Assembly: GCA_965153455.1 (NCBI GenBank)
Contig: OZ234493.1
Location: 11,274,213-11,338,212 of the forward strand
Source: Sphagnum compactum
Taxonomy: Eukaryota > Bryophyta > Sphagnopsida > Sphagnales
Length of the DNA: 64,000 nucleotides
Direction: 5' to 3'
Shown here: piece after piece, positions 35,219 to 46,207 of the stretch
How positions within the stretch are numbered: position 1 is the first letter of the stretch
Layout: each line of letters begins with the position of its first letter
The notes under the pieces: model-generated
The model's input: the letters and a program-made list of their open reading frames with translations, nothing else
Databases searched by the model: none
Told to the model about the DNA's origin: nothing
Translations under genes and position numbers: made by a program

Positions 35219-37597
35219 TCATCCTTTAGTGGGGAAAGGTATAGATGTGAGGGGTTCACACAGTGTGACATATTCTTGCCGAAGACCAGTGAAGCCTGAC
35301 AGTCCCAGTGGCCGAAACTTAAGCAGGGCTGTGGGAACCAAATCTGCTGCCGCCAGTGTGACAGCTGCCTTTTCACTGGAGTCTGGTGATGAAGAAGGCA
35401 CCACCCGGCATTTGCTTGCTAGTGGAAGTGATAGCTCAAATTCAGTGTTGGCATTGTTTAACACTGAGGCTACATACTGCAATTGCTCACATACCACATA
35501 ATCAAAGGAGAAATTAGTCACGATCATGAGGGACAGCGACTGTAAACAGACTTGGAAAGAAGAAAAGTCAGGGTAAGGCATACCTGGTAAATGGCACTTG
35601 TAAGCTCTCCTGGTAGAAACATTCCTTGCAAAACAATACCATCTGGAAATTGAACGCGGATTACTACTGCCTTGTAACGCTGTTGTGCAATTGAAGCTTG
35701 CTTTGCTCTAAATGACTTTGGAATAAGGAGTTGCCCCTCTTCCAGTCTCTTCTTGCGAGCTGCAGCTTCCATCTTCACTTCTGACGCAGTGAGCTCAAAG
35801 AAGGAGTCAGGAAGCTCAATCTTTGCAGCTTGATTCTCATCTGATGCGTGAAACAGCCGCATCTGGTGACATGAGACTACTCAGCAATGGGCAAAACACA
35901 AAAAGAATTCCAACTTGGGGAGGAGCAACTACAGATAAGAAACCATCATTTCTACAGCAAGAAGGACTTCAGAAGAGGTGATTGATTATTTATGTTCACA
36001 CCTGCCTATCCACCTTTCGTAATTCCAGCTGGTTTGCTGGAACAGAAGGCCGTGAAGAAACCTGTGATGCAGTGGTGGATGGCAATGATCCTGAGACATA
36101 GTGGGGTTCCAACAAAACCAATGCCTGCTTAATCCTCCCCAGTTGAGTTTCTGAAGTATCATCCATCACTGCCACAACTTCCTCTCCATCTGCAATCAAG
36201 TGAAAACCTACAGATTCCAGGAATTCTACCCCACCCAGTGCCATTCCAACAGTTTCCCTAATCTTTGGGTTCGCTAATCGTACTCGCCTGAATTTCTCAG
36301 CTTTAGAATCACCCAAAATGTTGCTTAAAAGCCGCACAAACACACCCAATGTTGCATTCGAAGGCCCTCCTAACAAAAGCATCCTCACTGCTTCCCCTAA
36401 GTCCTGCATTGATTTGTCACTACCATCATCATTGTGTCCACCTCTCCCTCCATCACTGCTGCATTTTCCTCTCCCTCCACCATTGCTGCATTCCCTTCCC
36501 CCTCCATCAATGCTGTGATCCCCTTTCCCTTCATCACTGCTGTGATCCGCTCTTCCTCCATGACTGCCATGACCCCCTCTTCCTCCATCATTGCCATCCA
36601 TACAACCTGACGATGAAGTTGCCAAGCAGTCCTCCAAATGTGCAGAGACTTCTGTCTCTGAGTTCCACCACTTTTGGCATACAGGGCACTGGACATTCTT
36701 TTCCTGAGAAGTTTCAGACATGCAGTATTTGCACATAAGTGACATGAATCAATTGCCACAAAAAGCACCACCAGAAAACAATCACCCAGCAGCAGAAATG
36801 AGAGATTCACTGGAATGAGCATCACCTCTTCCGAAACAAAAAACACATATCTATTAAATTGCAGAGAAATCTGCACTACAGAAATCCACAGATAGCACGG
36901 CAATGAGTACAGTCATAACCCTAATGAGAGTCCTTTGCTCACAGAGTGTCAGACCTTCATCACCTTCTTCATCATCTCTTTGCAAATAAACTGCAGCAAA
37001 TTAGAGTCTAAACCCTAATATGTTCTTCATGCTCCTTTTCCTGTGGCTGGATGATGATGATGATGATCAAACTGCCATGAGTTTTGTTTTCTCCTCTAAC
37101 CTAATTCACTGTAACCATATAATGTAGTGACTGACCTGTGTGAGATTCAAGCTTGACGACTTGTATGAGCCGATGACAGAAGTGAAGGGATCAAAAGCAG
37201 CAGCAGCAGCAGCAGTAGGAGTCGATGCTGCCTTTGCGATTAAAAAGTTTTGCGACGGCCGTTGTGCATCAGTTGATGACGACAACGGCGGCATCTCTTC
37301 AGATACCGCTCGTCTGTGCGGTCCATTACTGCTCAGGTTTGACGTTCTTTCTCTCTCCCATTTCTCTTGCTGTAATTTGCGCCAATCGCCTTGCTGCTGC
37401 TGTTGCCGCTGCCCCGACTCCGGCTTTCTCCAGGGACTACTTTTACTATCGGTGACGTTGCTGGACGATGCAGAAGAAGAGGCAGTGGAGCTCTGGGATC
37501 CAAGCTTGTGGCCTTGACCCTTGAACTTGGGAGTGACGACAAACGGGTTCCGGAACTTCTTGATCAGATCCTTGGTTTTTTCTTTCACATCATCCAT
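35219..37597 (-). CDS. PUX2: Plant UBX domain protein, PUX2-like (zinc finger, PUB, UBX)
   Basis: Four exons: 37597-37136, 36703-36002, 35862-35584 and 35476-35219, giving 566 residues. The start matches the family N-terminus (MDDVKEK, then KFKGQGHKLGS). Exon 2 opens with a C2HC zinc finger (C160, C163, H176, C180). A Gly/Asp/Ser/His-rich repeat region (~190-250) precedes the PUB domain (~255-355). Exon 3 carries the IELPDSFFELTA and LLIPKSF blocks, then the UBX domain (~450-550) with VIRVQFPDGIVLQG. PUX proteins bind the AAA-ATPase CDC48/p97; PUB and UBX domains contact its C- and N-terminal parts, and PUX2 is membrane-associated in Arabidopsis. The expanded glycine-rich linker between finger and PUB is unusual in my experience of the family. 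Confidence 0.9.
36415..36600 (-). repeat. Coding minisatellite in the PUX2-like gene
   Basis: Imperfect repeats of about 36-39 bp built on CCTCCATCAYTGC. On the coding strand they give Gly-Gly-Arg-Gly units followed by His/Cys, Ser/Asn and Asp-Gly-Gly, about five copies. All copies stay in frame. This is the sole low-complexity part of the protein between zinc finger and PUB domain. Confidence 0.75.
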
Positions 37598-38009
37598 GGC
37601 CGTTCTTCCCTCTCTTTCTCTAGCAAACGACCAGCAACCAAAAAACCACAAAACTTCTCCAAACACAAAACCTTGAGAAGCAAACATAAAACCACAAACA
37701 ACAGACAGAAACAAAACTGTTCTCCAAAACACACACGCACACGCAAACCTAAAGCTCGCCACAACAACCTCCCCGACCTACCTACCTACCTACCTACCTA
37801 CCTACCCACCCAGTGCTTTCTTTTTCACTACCTACCTACCAGCCTTTTTTTCCTGGCTATATCAGTGTTATTTTTTGCTTTTGGCGAGATTTCGCCAAAT
37901 TTCGACCTCGAAAATATGATTTCGACCTATACAAAGGATTTTTCATGGAAAAAAAAAGACCCAAATTCGCCAGATTTTGAAGAAAAAAAAAATCCAAATC
38001 GCCAGATTT
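37598..38009. other. 5' leader and promoter region of the PUX2-like gene
   Basis: The leader-like stretch to about 37770 is C/A-rich on the plus strand. A (CTAC)n tract lies at 37778-37806. AT-rich sequence follows, with repeated TTTCGCCAAATTTCG / CGCCAGATTTT motifs at 37885-38010. No gene is seen. Confidence 0.45.
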
Positions 38010-38143
38010 TAATGATGAGTACCAGTAGGTAGCTAAGAATGTAGAAGAATTCTGGCTTTTTCTACTTTCAAGTCTGGTATGCAACCAAATCTGGCTAAAT
38101 CATCTTATGGATGATTGCCACTTCAGCTACATCACAAAAATTG
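38010..38143 (+). repeat. Dispersed repeat family C, copy 3
   Basis: Ordered blocks TCTACTTTCAAGTCTGG, CCAAATCTGGCTAAATC, CTTATGGATGATTGCCAC and GCTACATCACAAAA match the copies at 6605, 7661, 47585 and 55595. The match ends in an A-run, as in the copy at 47652. Confidence 0.75.
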
Positions 38144-38573
38144 AAAAAAAAAAAAAAAAAAACACCCTAGGCTAAATATATATATAGCCAAAATGATTTA
38201 TTGAAAATAAAAAAGTGTTAAAATAATTTTTGGTATTATAACAATTCTACTGGCAATTCTAGTATAATGGCCCACTTAGGCCTACTTCTTACAGAATGGG
38301 TTACCAAGCTGAAACTAGATATTATTAACTCAGTTGAAGTTCATCCACAACTGAATCATTAACAAGGCATCCAGTGAATGGGTTGTGCTGATGGGTGCTG
38401 GTTCACTAGGGCCAAGTTATTGACTGAGTGAAGCATAATCCTTAAAAAGCATCAACAAGAATTGTGTGACATAGGGAGCTTGAAACATTAAAGTTATCCT
38501 TAAGTCAGGCGATTAGGGTTGGTGAGAACGCCGAGTTTTTTTTGGCATAATAAGGCATCAAATGGGGAACTGG

Positions 38574-39205
38574 GAATGAAATTTTACAAAACAAAATAAC
38601 TCGGACCCAAACTAGTTTTTTCCACCAATTTTGGTGGTAAATTGAGTTTCATCCCCTTTTTCCTGAGCGCCTCCACTGCTGCTACATATAATTTTCACTG
38701 CTCTTACGTGTACCCTAGTTGTGCTCATTTGATTCTCTTGTCTATGTGTATCCTCCTCAGCATGCGGAAATCAAAGGCCAACTACTATAATTACTCTCGA
38801 ACCTTGTGCATTAAATGCTGAGTTTCAGCATTTCATACTGAGATTTTTAATAAAATTTTCAACTTTGTGAAAGCGTTGGAGTGGCAACAGTCACTTGGAT
38901 GACTCAGCTCACATGACAATCGTCTCCAGGAATATTTACTAAATCTGACATAAATTTTTAAATATTAAGCTAGGTAGTTATGGTCCTTCTTAGATTCTGG
39001 CTACAAGTGGCCTACAATGGGTTGTTATTCGGCGATTTTTGTTGTATTGTGATATGAGTTCTGGTGATATGAGACTCCAAATATCACCAGATTTTTCAAG
39101 CTACCAAACTTTTTTTGTTGCCATCTGACAATATTTCACCAGAAAAAAAAAGGGCTGCTTTGCAGATATCACTGAAAGAGGGGATAGTGGGTGAAAGAGA
39201 GGGTG
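38574..39205 (+). mobile_element. MITE-like repeat family A, copy 1
   Basis: 38574-38870 matches 54912-55149. Shared blocks are CCCAAACTAGTTTT, the palindrome CCACCAATTTTGGTGG, CCTGAGCGCC, TTTTCACTGCTC and GAGTTTCAGCATTTCATACTGAGA. The right end (about 39168-39210, CACTGAAAGAGGGGATA to GGGTGACTT) also matches the right end of that copy. About 290 bp at 38875-39165 are absent from the copy at 54.9 kb, so this copy carries an insertion or the other a deletion. No coding sequence. Confidence 0.65.
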
Positions 39206-39232
39206 ACTTGCACACCTACATATAAGAGTGTA

Positions 39233-39340
39233 ATAAATATGATCTGACCAGTGCTCCCTAGTTTTGATTGGCCAATCATAATGATCGATCCAGGTGGTTT
39301 GCTCTTAATAGTCTCCCACCTATTTGCAGTCCCAGTTTTA
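39233..39340 (-). repeat. Dispersed repeat family B, copy 2 (inverted)
   Basis: Reverse-complement match to 8041-8150, beginning 20-30 bp after the right end of the family A element. The conserved blocks are CCCACCTATTTGCAGTCCCA, TGGTTTGCT and AATCATAATGAT. Confidence 0.75.
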
Positions 39341-40505
39341 GTTTTATGGGTGAGGTTGCAAAAAAGTAAATAACAAAACTTGGTAGTCCAGAAATATTTT
39401 TGCACCATCACCTAGATAAACACTCTGGGAACACTAAGGAGAACAACAACTGGACAAGAAGAACAACAGCTCGCTCTGTGCAGAATGTTAAAGTCTAAAA
39501 GCAGTTGAAGACAACCCTCTAGGAGAGAGGTTGCAAAGAACAAGGTAGTAGTAGTTGTTAAGAAGTGGAGCAGGGAAGTGGCACTTTAATCCTAATGGAA
39601 ATCTCCCACCCCACCACACTCACACAAGTAACAATACACTTTGCAACAGCAGCTCCATGAATGCCTAGTGATTTTAGCCTTCCACAAATGAGTTACAAAC
39701 ACGGGCTTTTTGAATTCTTGTGCACTTGCAAATCAAAGCACAGCTAGGAGACAGTATGCAAATTGTATATACCCAAGCAACAGATTCATTGATTGGTACC
39801 AAGTGATCAATAAACTCAAATAAATTAGCAGTAAATCCCTGATCCAACTAGGATTCAGGTTGAGGTCATAATTGAAAGTGCTCTACTTTGTTGAGAGTCA
39901 CAGGTAGTTGTTTTCATACAAGATGCTATCCACCAGTCAGAACAGCACTTCCCCATGTAAGCAACTTGCTTCCACCATGAAACACACAAATGACCTCTGG
40001 AACTGCATAAACAGTTCACTTGATAACACTTGGGGGTGTCTTCCTTCTCCCTTCAAACACCTATCCACCCAGGCATCAATAACCTTTGAGCTGTTTGCTT
40101 CAATCTGCAGTCATGACCAGGCATCAAAGCTTCACATGAGAATTCCTGGAGTCTCCTCTGAAACTCCTCTGGTCAGCAAGTAACGACATTCTGGACATAA
40201 CTGGAGGCAATGCATTTGTTTGAGTTGGCTATAAGCAGAAGAGTTGTGGTCCGACAGGCAAGAAATATAGCACCATATCTTGAGTTACTTCAGCAGCAGC
40301 AGAAGATGCCAAATTATGACACTCGGACCTGAAGATATGACCATGTGTGTCACATATTTAGCCCTTAGACTTGGCACCACAACCCCATCCACATCTAGGA
40401 GGAAAACCAAAGGATCAACATCCAAATTCATTCAGTTGCTGTATGTACCTAGCACTTGCAAAACTGCTGCTGTACATGTGATCCTTCACCAGAATTTCAA
40501 TCATG
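39341..40505. other. 3' flank and probable 3' UTR of the COR27/28-like gene
   Basis: Genic base composition, no domain-bearing reading frame, directly downstream of the minus-strand stop at 40506. The plus-strand ORF at 39908-40183 shows no family resemblance and is ignored. Confidence 0.45.
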
Positions 40506-43500
40506 TCAGGATGAAGGAACTGTTTGTGTGGGTTCATGCACACGGCGCCGTGGACCCTGCAAACCCCATATCCAAGTTCTGGCCTTTGAAGACTCAAACA
40601 TCGGATGATCTGCCTCACACTCTTCAGCTTCCCCCACTTCCCCACTCTGCATCAGTTGGAATGTAGATGTTTGGGGCTCTTCTTCTTTAAGCCCCTGCTT
40701 TGACTTTACAAGCATTATGCTGGTCTTCAGAGTATTTTTCATTTGCACACAACCATCCAAAGCACCATGTCCCTCATGGGAATTACAGTTGAGGATTTTC
40801 CCAGCACCTAACGGAGCATAAATTCCATCCTCCTTCATTAAGATCAGTGCAGTTGGTGCTGCTGCAGAGTTTGATGCTCCTTCTGGGACCAAATGCTCCT
40901 CTCCTGACACCTTAAGAGCAGGGCTTTTACTGTGCATAGGGCTTGTGATGCAGGAAGATAGAGTGCTCTCTGTGAGGTGTGAGGTTCCATCAACTTCTGT
41001 ATCAGTATTGCAGGCTTTCACCTGCAATGGAACCACCTGAAACAAACAAGTCTGTTAACCTCTTGACCACTTTGCAATCTAGTACTAACAAAATGACCAA
41101 TCCCAAGCCCAGGTGAAATTCACCTATGTTTGCTTACTTTAATCCTACTCCATCTTTCCTGAGCTCATGCATGTTCCTGCAAACAAACAGCATAACAAAG
41201 GCACATCCACACCCTGCATACTAGCTCAATCAAGTACCTGCACCAAGTCAATATTGCCCCCATTTTACTGAAATCTTTGGAAGAACAACTTATTTAGATT
41301 CATCAGGGGGCAATGAAGTAGATGCTGTGACAGGAATTACCTCTCCTGTGGCCTGCATGCCAGTCTTTGGCTCTGAGGATTGGGGGTCCAATGAGTCTTG
41401 CTCAGGCTGTGGGCTAATAGTAGCTTGAGCGCATTCTGATTGATCCCACTGTCCAGCAACATAGTGTTTCAACATTTCCCAGTCCTTCCTAGCCAGATGT
41501 TGTGATTTGCTCTTCTTTGCAAGGAAGGTATCATCTGCCAGAGCAATCTCAAACAAGTATGGTTAGAACCACACTTGCAGGAATATGGGCACAGTAACAA
41601 CAGCTTCATTTTTCAGGTCTAATGTCTAATCGCAACATATGTGCCTTTGTGGTGCTGCTTTGCTTACCTCACTCCCTTGACAAAGATCCCCTTTTCAAAC
41701 ATAAATACAGAATGAATGCGGGTTCAGAAGTTTACCATGGGCAAGCTCAAGCTCCATAGGCCTTTTCTGAACAGGACTTCGAGCATCCTTTTTCAGGCCA
41801 CTACCAGCCACTAAACTTTTCACATGGGATTGCAGCCGATTCTGCCACACTCGTAGACCTTGATCAGCCCCTGGAATGTCAGTGGAACCATCAAGCATGT
41901 TCTGCTTGAGGTCCTCAATTCCTCCAGTTTCATCATCAACTGGAACCACTTTATCTTCCTCAACATCCCTAATGCCTGTCTGCTCCTGCTTATTACCATC
42001 ACTCTCATTGGTTCCCTCAGGAACTGTCAAGGGACACAGCTTATGGAATGAGATTTCAGCTGAATTGGGTTCAACTGGACATGTTCCATTTGAGCCCATT
42101 ACCACCTTCGCATTGAAGTGCTGAATCCATGGGCTAGCAAACACTGCAGGGGTAGAGGGAATTGCTGGCTCCAGTGTATGAGGCTTGTAGAATGCTCTCT
42201 GCTGGTAGCACCCTCCCTGCAACAACTCAAAGAACTGCAACACAAAAACAATGCTGTAAATATTTACGAGGCAATCAGAATAAACTTAAACCTAGGGTGA
42301 GCCATGCATAAAGGAAGAAAATGCTTATAAACTAATCCAAAAAAAACAATCCAGATAGAGGATCAGAAACCCACCTCAATTGAATTGGATGTGCAGCAAT
42401 CAAATGTGCTCATGAAATCTGAATCAGCACAATCTTCTTCTGCATCATCAACAGGCTGTGAATATTTAGATCCATACATATTTCTCACAAACATGGCTTC
42501 CATGGAATTCAGATATGAGCTATGCTTGTCATCTGTCCAAGCTGTCGCTGCAGAGCGACCTTCTTTTGCAATCTGCAAAGCACAACAGACTACAGCTCAG
42601 TATCTGAAGGAATAGAGAGTAGAACAAAAATCTCATACTGCCACTCTGGAGGAAACAACCTCACACACTGATACACAAACATCTGTCCCGAGTTTTTTTT
42701 TTCTGTAGCAGATCTGGAAGCAACAGTTGAAGACTGAGCCGTGATGTCGCCTAGCACTCAAGATACATAGTTTATCAAAAACCCTAAAATAGTATCCTTG
42801 GCTGAAAGACACCAATTCTACCTTCCTCTATTGCAAAAGGGATGTAGATAGTCGTTGAAACAAATTAAGATCTTTGGTTTCTTGTCACATGCTCCAAGAT
42901 TCGGCAGTATTCGAGACAAGAATTTGAGAAACAAAACTCATGACCAATAAAACCGATATCATTGAAGTGCACGAGAACGATCAAGAGGACAGAATGCTGT
43001 TGAATTTCAGCTTTCATGATGTATCTAGGGATTTATCCAATAGCCTACCGCATATTCATCATCAGCGTGTTCTAGCTCCTCGTTTCGGACTTCCTGCGCA
43101 GATACTTCCACCTCGCTCCATTCGCTCTCATCGCCTCTCTCTTCTGGCATAGAAGAACAGCCTTCTTCTTCGTTCACGTCCTGCCCTCCTGCAGCCGCCT
43201 TTCCCGTGGAAAAACCATGTGAACTCCTCGCAAACATCTGCTGTTTTTCGGACACCATCCCGGAGTCCGCATCAGACAACTCGCTACTAGAAACCAAAGA
43301 TCCGCCGCCCCCGTAGTATTCTGCTGACGACTCCATCTCCTTCGCAAACAAGCTTTCCGACTTGTGATTCGAAACACTGGTCGACCTTTTCGGATCTGCT
43401 GAGCATGTACGCGAAGCTGCCTTTGCCGACATTGTCGCAGCTTGATTATCACGGTCGCAAGCCGTTGCTCCCGCTGTTTCCATGTCACCTGGATGTTGCT

Positions 43501-43525
43501 GCTGCTGTTCTATTTCTTCTTCCAT
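40506..43525 (-). CDS. COR27/COR28-like protein (cold- and light-responsive clock/photomorphogenesis family)
   Basis: Five exons: 43525-43049, 42572-42375, 42234-41736, 41534-41341 and 41036-40506, giving 632 residues. The recognised features, in order, are an acidic SEWSEVEVS segment; AWTDDKHSSYLNSMEAMFV, the block I associate with COR27/COR28; FFELLQGG; and ASPWIQHF. A VVPLQVK segment opens the last exon. In Arabidopsis these small nuclear proteins are induced by cold, gated by the clock and interact with light-signalling components. The remainder is low-complexity. It is two to three times as long as the Arabidopsis proteins, mostly in the N-terminal region and last exon. If intron 4 is retained, translation ends 16 codons later (stop at 41290), giving an alternative C-terminus. 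The exon chain keeps one frame; the family assignment rests on motif memory, not a search. Confidence 0.65.
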
Positions 43526-43551
43526 GTTCCCCTCTTCCTCGTCTCGAGCCT

Positions 43552-43557
43552 CACGTG
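43552..43557. promoter_or_regulatory. G-box CACGTG
   Basis: A perfect palindromic CACGTG 27-32 bases upstream of the ATG of the COR27/28-like gene, so possibly in its leader. G-boxes are bound by bZIP (HY5-type) and bHLH (PIF-type) factors in plants. Binding here is inference. Confidence 0.5.
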
Positions 43558-44497
43558 GTCGCAGTTGCGAGAAACGCCAGCTATAGCCAGTATTGGAATG
43601 CTAGCGGCAAAAAGAAAGAGAAGACCCTATATTCCCAGTGCCAAAGCATGCTACCGAGCTTTCTTTCGACGTTCCACAGATATATAATTGCTTGCGCCAG
43701 ACAAGCCTTCTTGTCTCCCTTCGCTCGCTTTGATACAAGTTCCACGGAAAGAAGAAGACAGACCTATAAGGAAAACGAGGAGCCGCAAGCTTCCGTTTCC
43801 CCTAGCTTCTTCTCCGGACACCGGCCTCGGTTGTTCCTCGACCGATAACAATCCATCTCCAATTCCTCGACGGAAATATCAAGACCATCGGCAAATCTGT
43901 CTCCCTTGTTTCCTCTTTTTGGGGCAAAGAAACACAGGATTCACTTTGCAGAATCATCAGCATCATGCAGAATAGGTACTCCCGGGGGGGGGGGGGGGAA
44001 CACTACTCTCTCTCTCTCTTCTCTCTCTCTCTCGCAATCCAAGAAGATTTGTACACGAATGGAATGAGGGACTAGGACTCGAAAGACGCGCAAAGAAAGC
44101 TTGAAACCCCGTGAAAACAGGAGACGTACATACGAAATCGCATAACTTTCTCCAGGGAGCATCAAAACACACGCTACTGGGATCAATCGGCAGACAATCG
44201 CGAGATGAAAGCAAATCCGACAAAATAAACTGGAGCGACTGAGCAGGGAAGACTCTCAGAAACGCTCAAGAGAAGCGGAGGTCAGAATCTCTTGCGCTTG
44301 CTCCTCACCCGTCTCCCGCGTGCGCTTGTCTGAATGCAACAAGAAGACGACGACGACAACGGGTTGGTCACCCCCGCCCGGCCCGGCCCGGCCCGGCCCG
44401 CCCCACCCGAGGTGTCAAAACATGCATGGGAGGAGCCAAAAAAGAAACGACATCCGAGGTGACAAAAACCAGTCACCGGCTGTAGGCGGTAGGGAGG

Positions 44498-44506
44498 AGA
44501 TATTTA
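44498..44506 (-). promoter_or_regulatory. Evening-element-like site
   Basis: On the minus strand the sequence is TAAATATCT, matching the AATATCT core of the evening element bound by CCA1/LHY/RVE clock factors. It lies about 970 bp upstream of the COR27/28-like ATG. Arabidopsis COR27/COR28 are evening-element genes, so the position is suggestive; a single short match may be chance. Confidence 0.4.
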
Positions 44507-44880
44507 TTTTCGCGGCCGTTTTGGCTTTCGGAAGGAGTAAGGAGCGGGTGAGAATTGACGACTGGTGATGGACGGTGACAGACACCGGTGGAAACGACGT
44601 GGCGGTGAGCCCGAGACTGCAGCACATGCGATGTACTTTAGGGGGAGTTATGGACGAATGAGAGCGGTCGGAAATCGCGATTCAACCAATAGCCATCAGC
44701 CAACTGGCAGTAGATTGTTGCCGGTCGTTTTTTTTTTTTTTTTTTTGGGGGTCTACTCAGCATGGACTTTTAGTGACTTTCTTTGCCACATGTCTTGGCT
44801 GACTCAGCGATCATTTGAGATTTTCCTCCACTTTTTTCAAAAGCCTCTCTCTTCTTTCCCATCTCCATTTATTTTCAATT

Positions 44881-45495
44881 AGGTAATAATAATAGGTCTA
44901 ATTTTTATATGAGGATTTTTGAAAGATGATATTTTGGCTTTTGTTGAAACTTGAGATTATTAGTTATAGAGTTATAATAATATCTTGAAGGATTTTTGGT
45001 TTTTTTTTTTAGAGGATTTTTTTAAGATTATATTTTTGCATGGTGAAATATTTGAATTTTTATAATTCTTCTTTTGCCTTAAAATACACTTTTAATGTAA
45101 ATGGGCAAGGCCACAATGTGACACACCCCTTCTTGTTCTTGCCTACCAAGAAGGCAAGAAGGATATTGTGTTTAGATTCATAATAGAGTATAGTAGCTTA
45201 AGGGATTTTTATAGGCCCCTAGGTAATACTAATAATAACAATAATAGGTCTATTTATTTTATTATGAGGATTTTTGGAAGATGATATATGTTTTGGCTTG
45301 TGTTGAAACTTGAGATTATTAGTTATAGAGCTATATAATATCTTGAAGGATTTTGGTTTTTTTTTTTTTTTTGGAGGATTTTTTTTGAAGATTATATTTT
45401 TGCATGGTGAAATATTTGAGTTTTCATCATAATTCTTCTTTTGCCTTAAGATTCTTTCTTTTAATGTAAATGGCAAGGCCACAGTGTGACACGGC
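44881..45495 (+). repeat. Direct duplication, two ~270-340-bp units
   Basis: 44881-45124 and 45221-45492 are diverged direct copies (offset ~340 bp). They share TAATAATAGGTCTA, GAGGATTTTTG, TTGAAACTTGAGATTATTAG, TTTTTGCATGGTGAAATATTTGA and GGCCACARTGTGACAC. A third, more diverged copy is at 49700-49940. The blocks are colinear in all three, consistent with a small element. No terminal repeats are obvious. Confidence 0.8.
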
Positions 45496-45593
45496 CCTTC
45501 TTGTTCTACTTCTCATTGTTGCACATTTGAGTCAAAACAGATTGTTAGCACGGTGGAAGGGTTCTTCACAACGTTTGTGATAAAAGTACATTA

Positions 45594-45850
45594 GAAAGAA
45601 AGACAGGGTGAAACTCAGAAAATCATCAATTTTTATTTGGATGGGTATTCTGAGTTACACCGTCTTTCTTTTTTCCTGAATGCCTCCACTGCTGCTGCTA
45701 CATATATTTTCACTGCTCCTACATGTACAACTACTTTCATAATTCTTTTCAAACCTTGTGCATTAAATGCTGAGTTTTAGCATTTCATACCAAGTTTCAA
45801 TAGAATTTCATTACTTTACGGATACAACTAAAAGAGGGGTTAGGGGGGGG
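45594..45850 (+). mobile_element. MITE-like repeat family A, copy 2
   Basis: Matches family A from CCTCCACTGCTGCT through CATTTCATACCAAG to AAAGAGGGGTTA. Its left side holds an inverted pair: AAAGAAAGACAGGGTGAAACTCAGA (45595-45619) against TCTGAGTTACACCGTCTTTCTTT (45648-45670). This suggests the family terminus is an inverted repeat of the form CAGTTTCACCCTGTCTTTC. Confidence 0.65.
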
Positions 45851-46089
45851 AGAATAGTTACAAAATCCTTTCTGAACTGACTTTAAAAAAAACCACAATG
45901 AGATATCATCAAAGTGCAAAGCAAGTTAGTCACTCTTGGAATCATGTCAAAGGAAAAGAATTTGGAAAGCTTGTAAAACAGGTATGTATACAATCCTCAT
46001 GGAAGAAGAGGTTGGTGACAAAATTCAAGTGTCAACATCCATCTTTGTATATATGCTTACTAATTTCCATGAACTAACAAGCTAGTCAT

Positions 46090-46207
46090 CATGCCCTTTT
46101 TGTTCTCCAAAGTAATAAAAGGCATAATCAACAAATGGAACTTTGGAACCCTAAACTTTGGAGAACAAAAAGGGCATGAAACCCTAAACCCTAACCCTAA
46201 ACCCTAA
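46090..46207. repeat. Perfect 24-bp inverted repeat abutting a telomere-type array
   Basis: Arms 46090-46113 and 46155-46178 are exact reverse complements around a 41-nt loop. Immediately after the right arm comes a short array of CCCTAAA/CCCTAA units (about 46180-46207). The loop contains a further GGAACCCTAAA. The whole unit could be a small foldback element or the scar of a repaired break with telomere-repeat addition. Confidence 0.9.

Larger units (their letters stand above)
43526..44880. promoter_or_regulatory. Promoter and leader region of the COR27/28-like gene
   Basis: CpG-rich sequence upstream of the minus-strand start. It contains a G-box, an evening-element-like site, a G-run (about 43983-43998) with a (CT)n tract, and a (CCCGG)n tract at about 44379-44400. 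No plus-strand gene is supported despite several ORFs. Confidence 0.5.

Noticed and set aside
39908-40183. 91-codon plus-strand ORF
   Set aside because: Lies in the probable 3' UTR of the opposite-strand COR27/28-like gene. No motif or exon partner.
44282-44568. ORFs across the CpG-rich block on both strands
   Set aside because: They span a (CCCGG)n tract in the promoter region of the COR27/28-like gene and lack conserved sequence.
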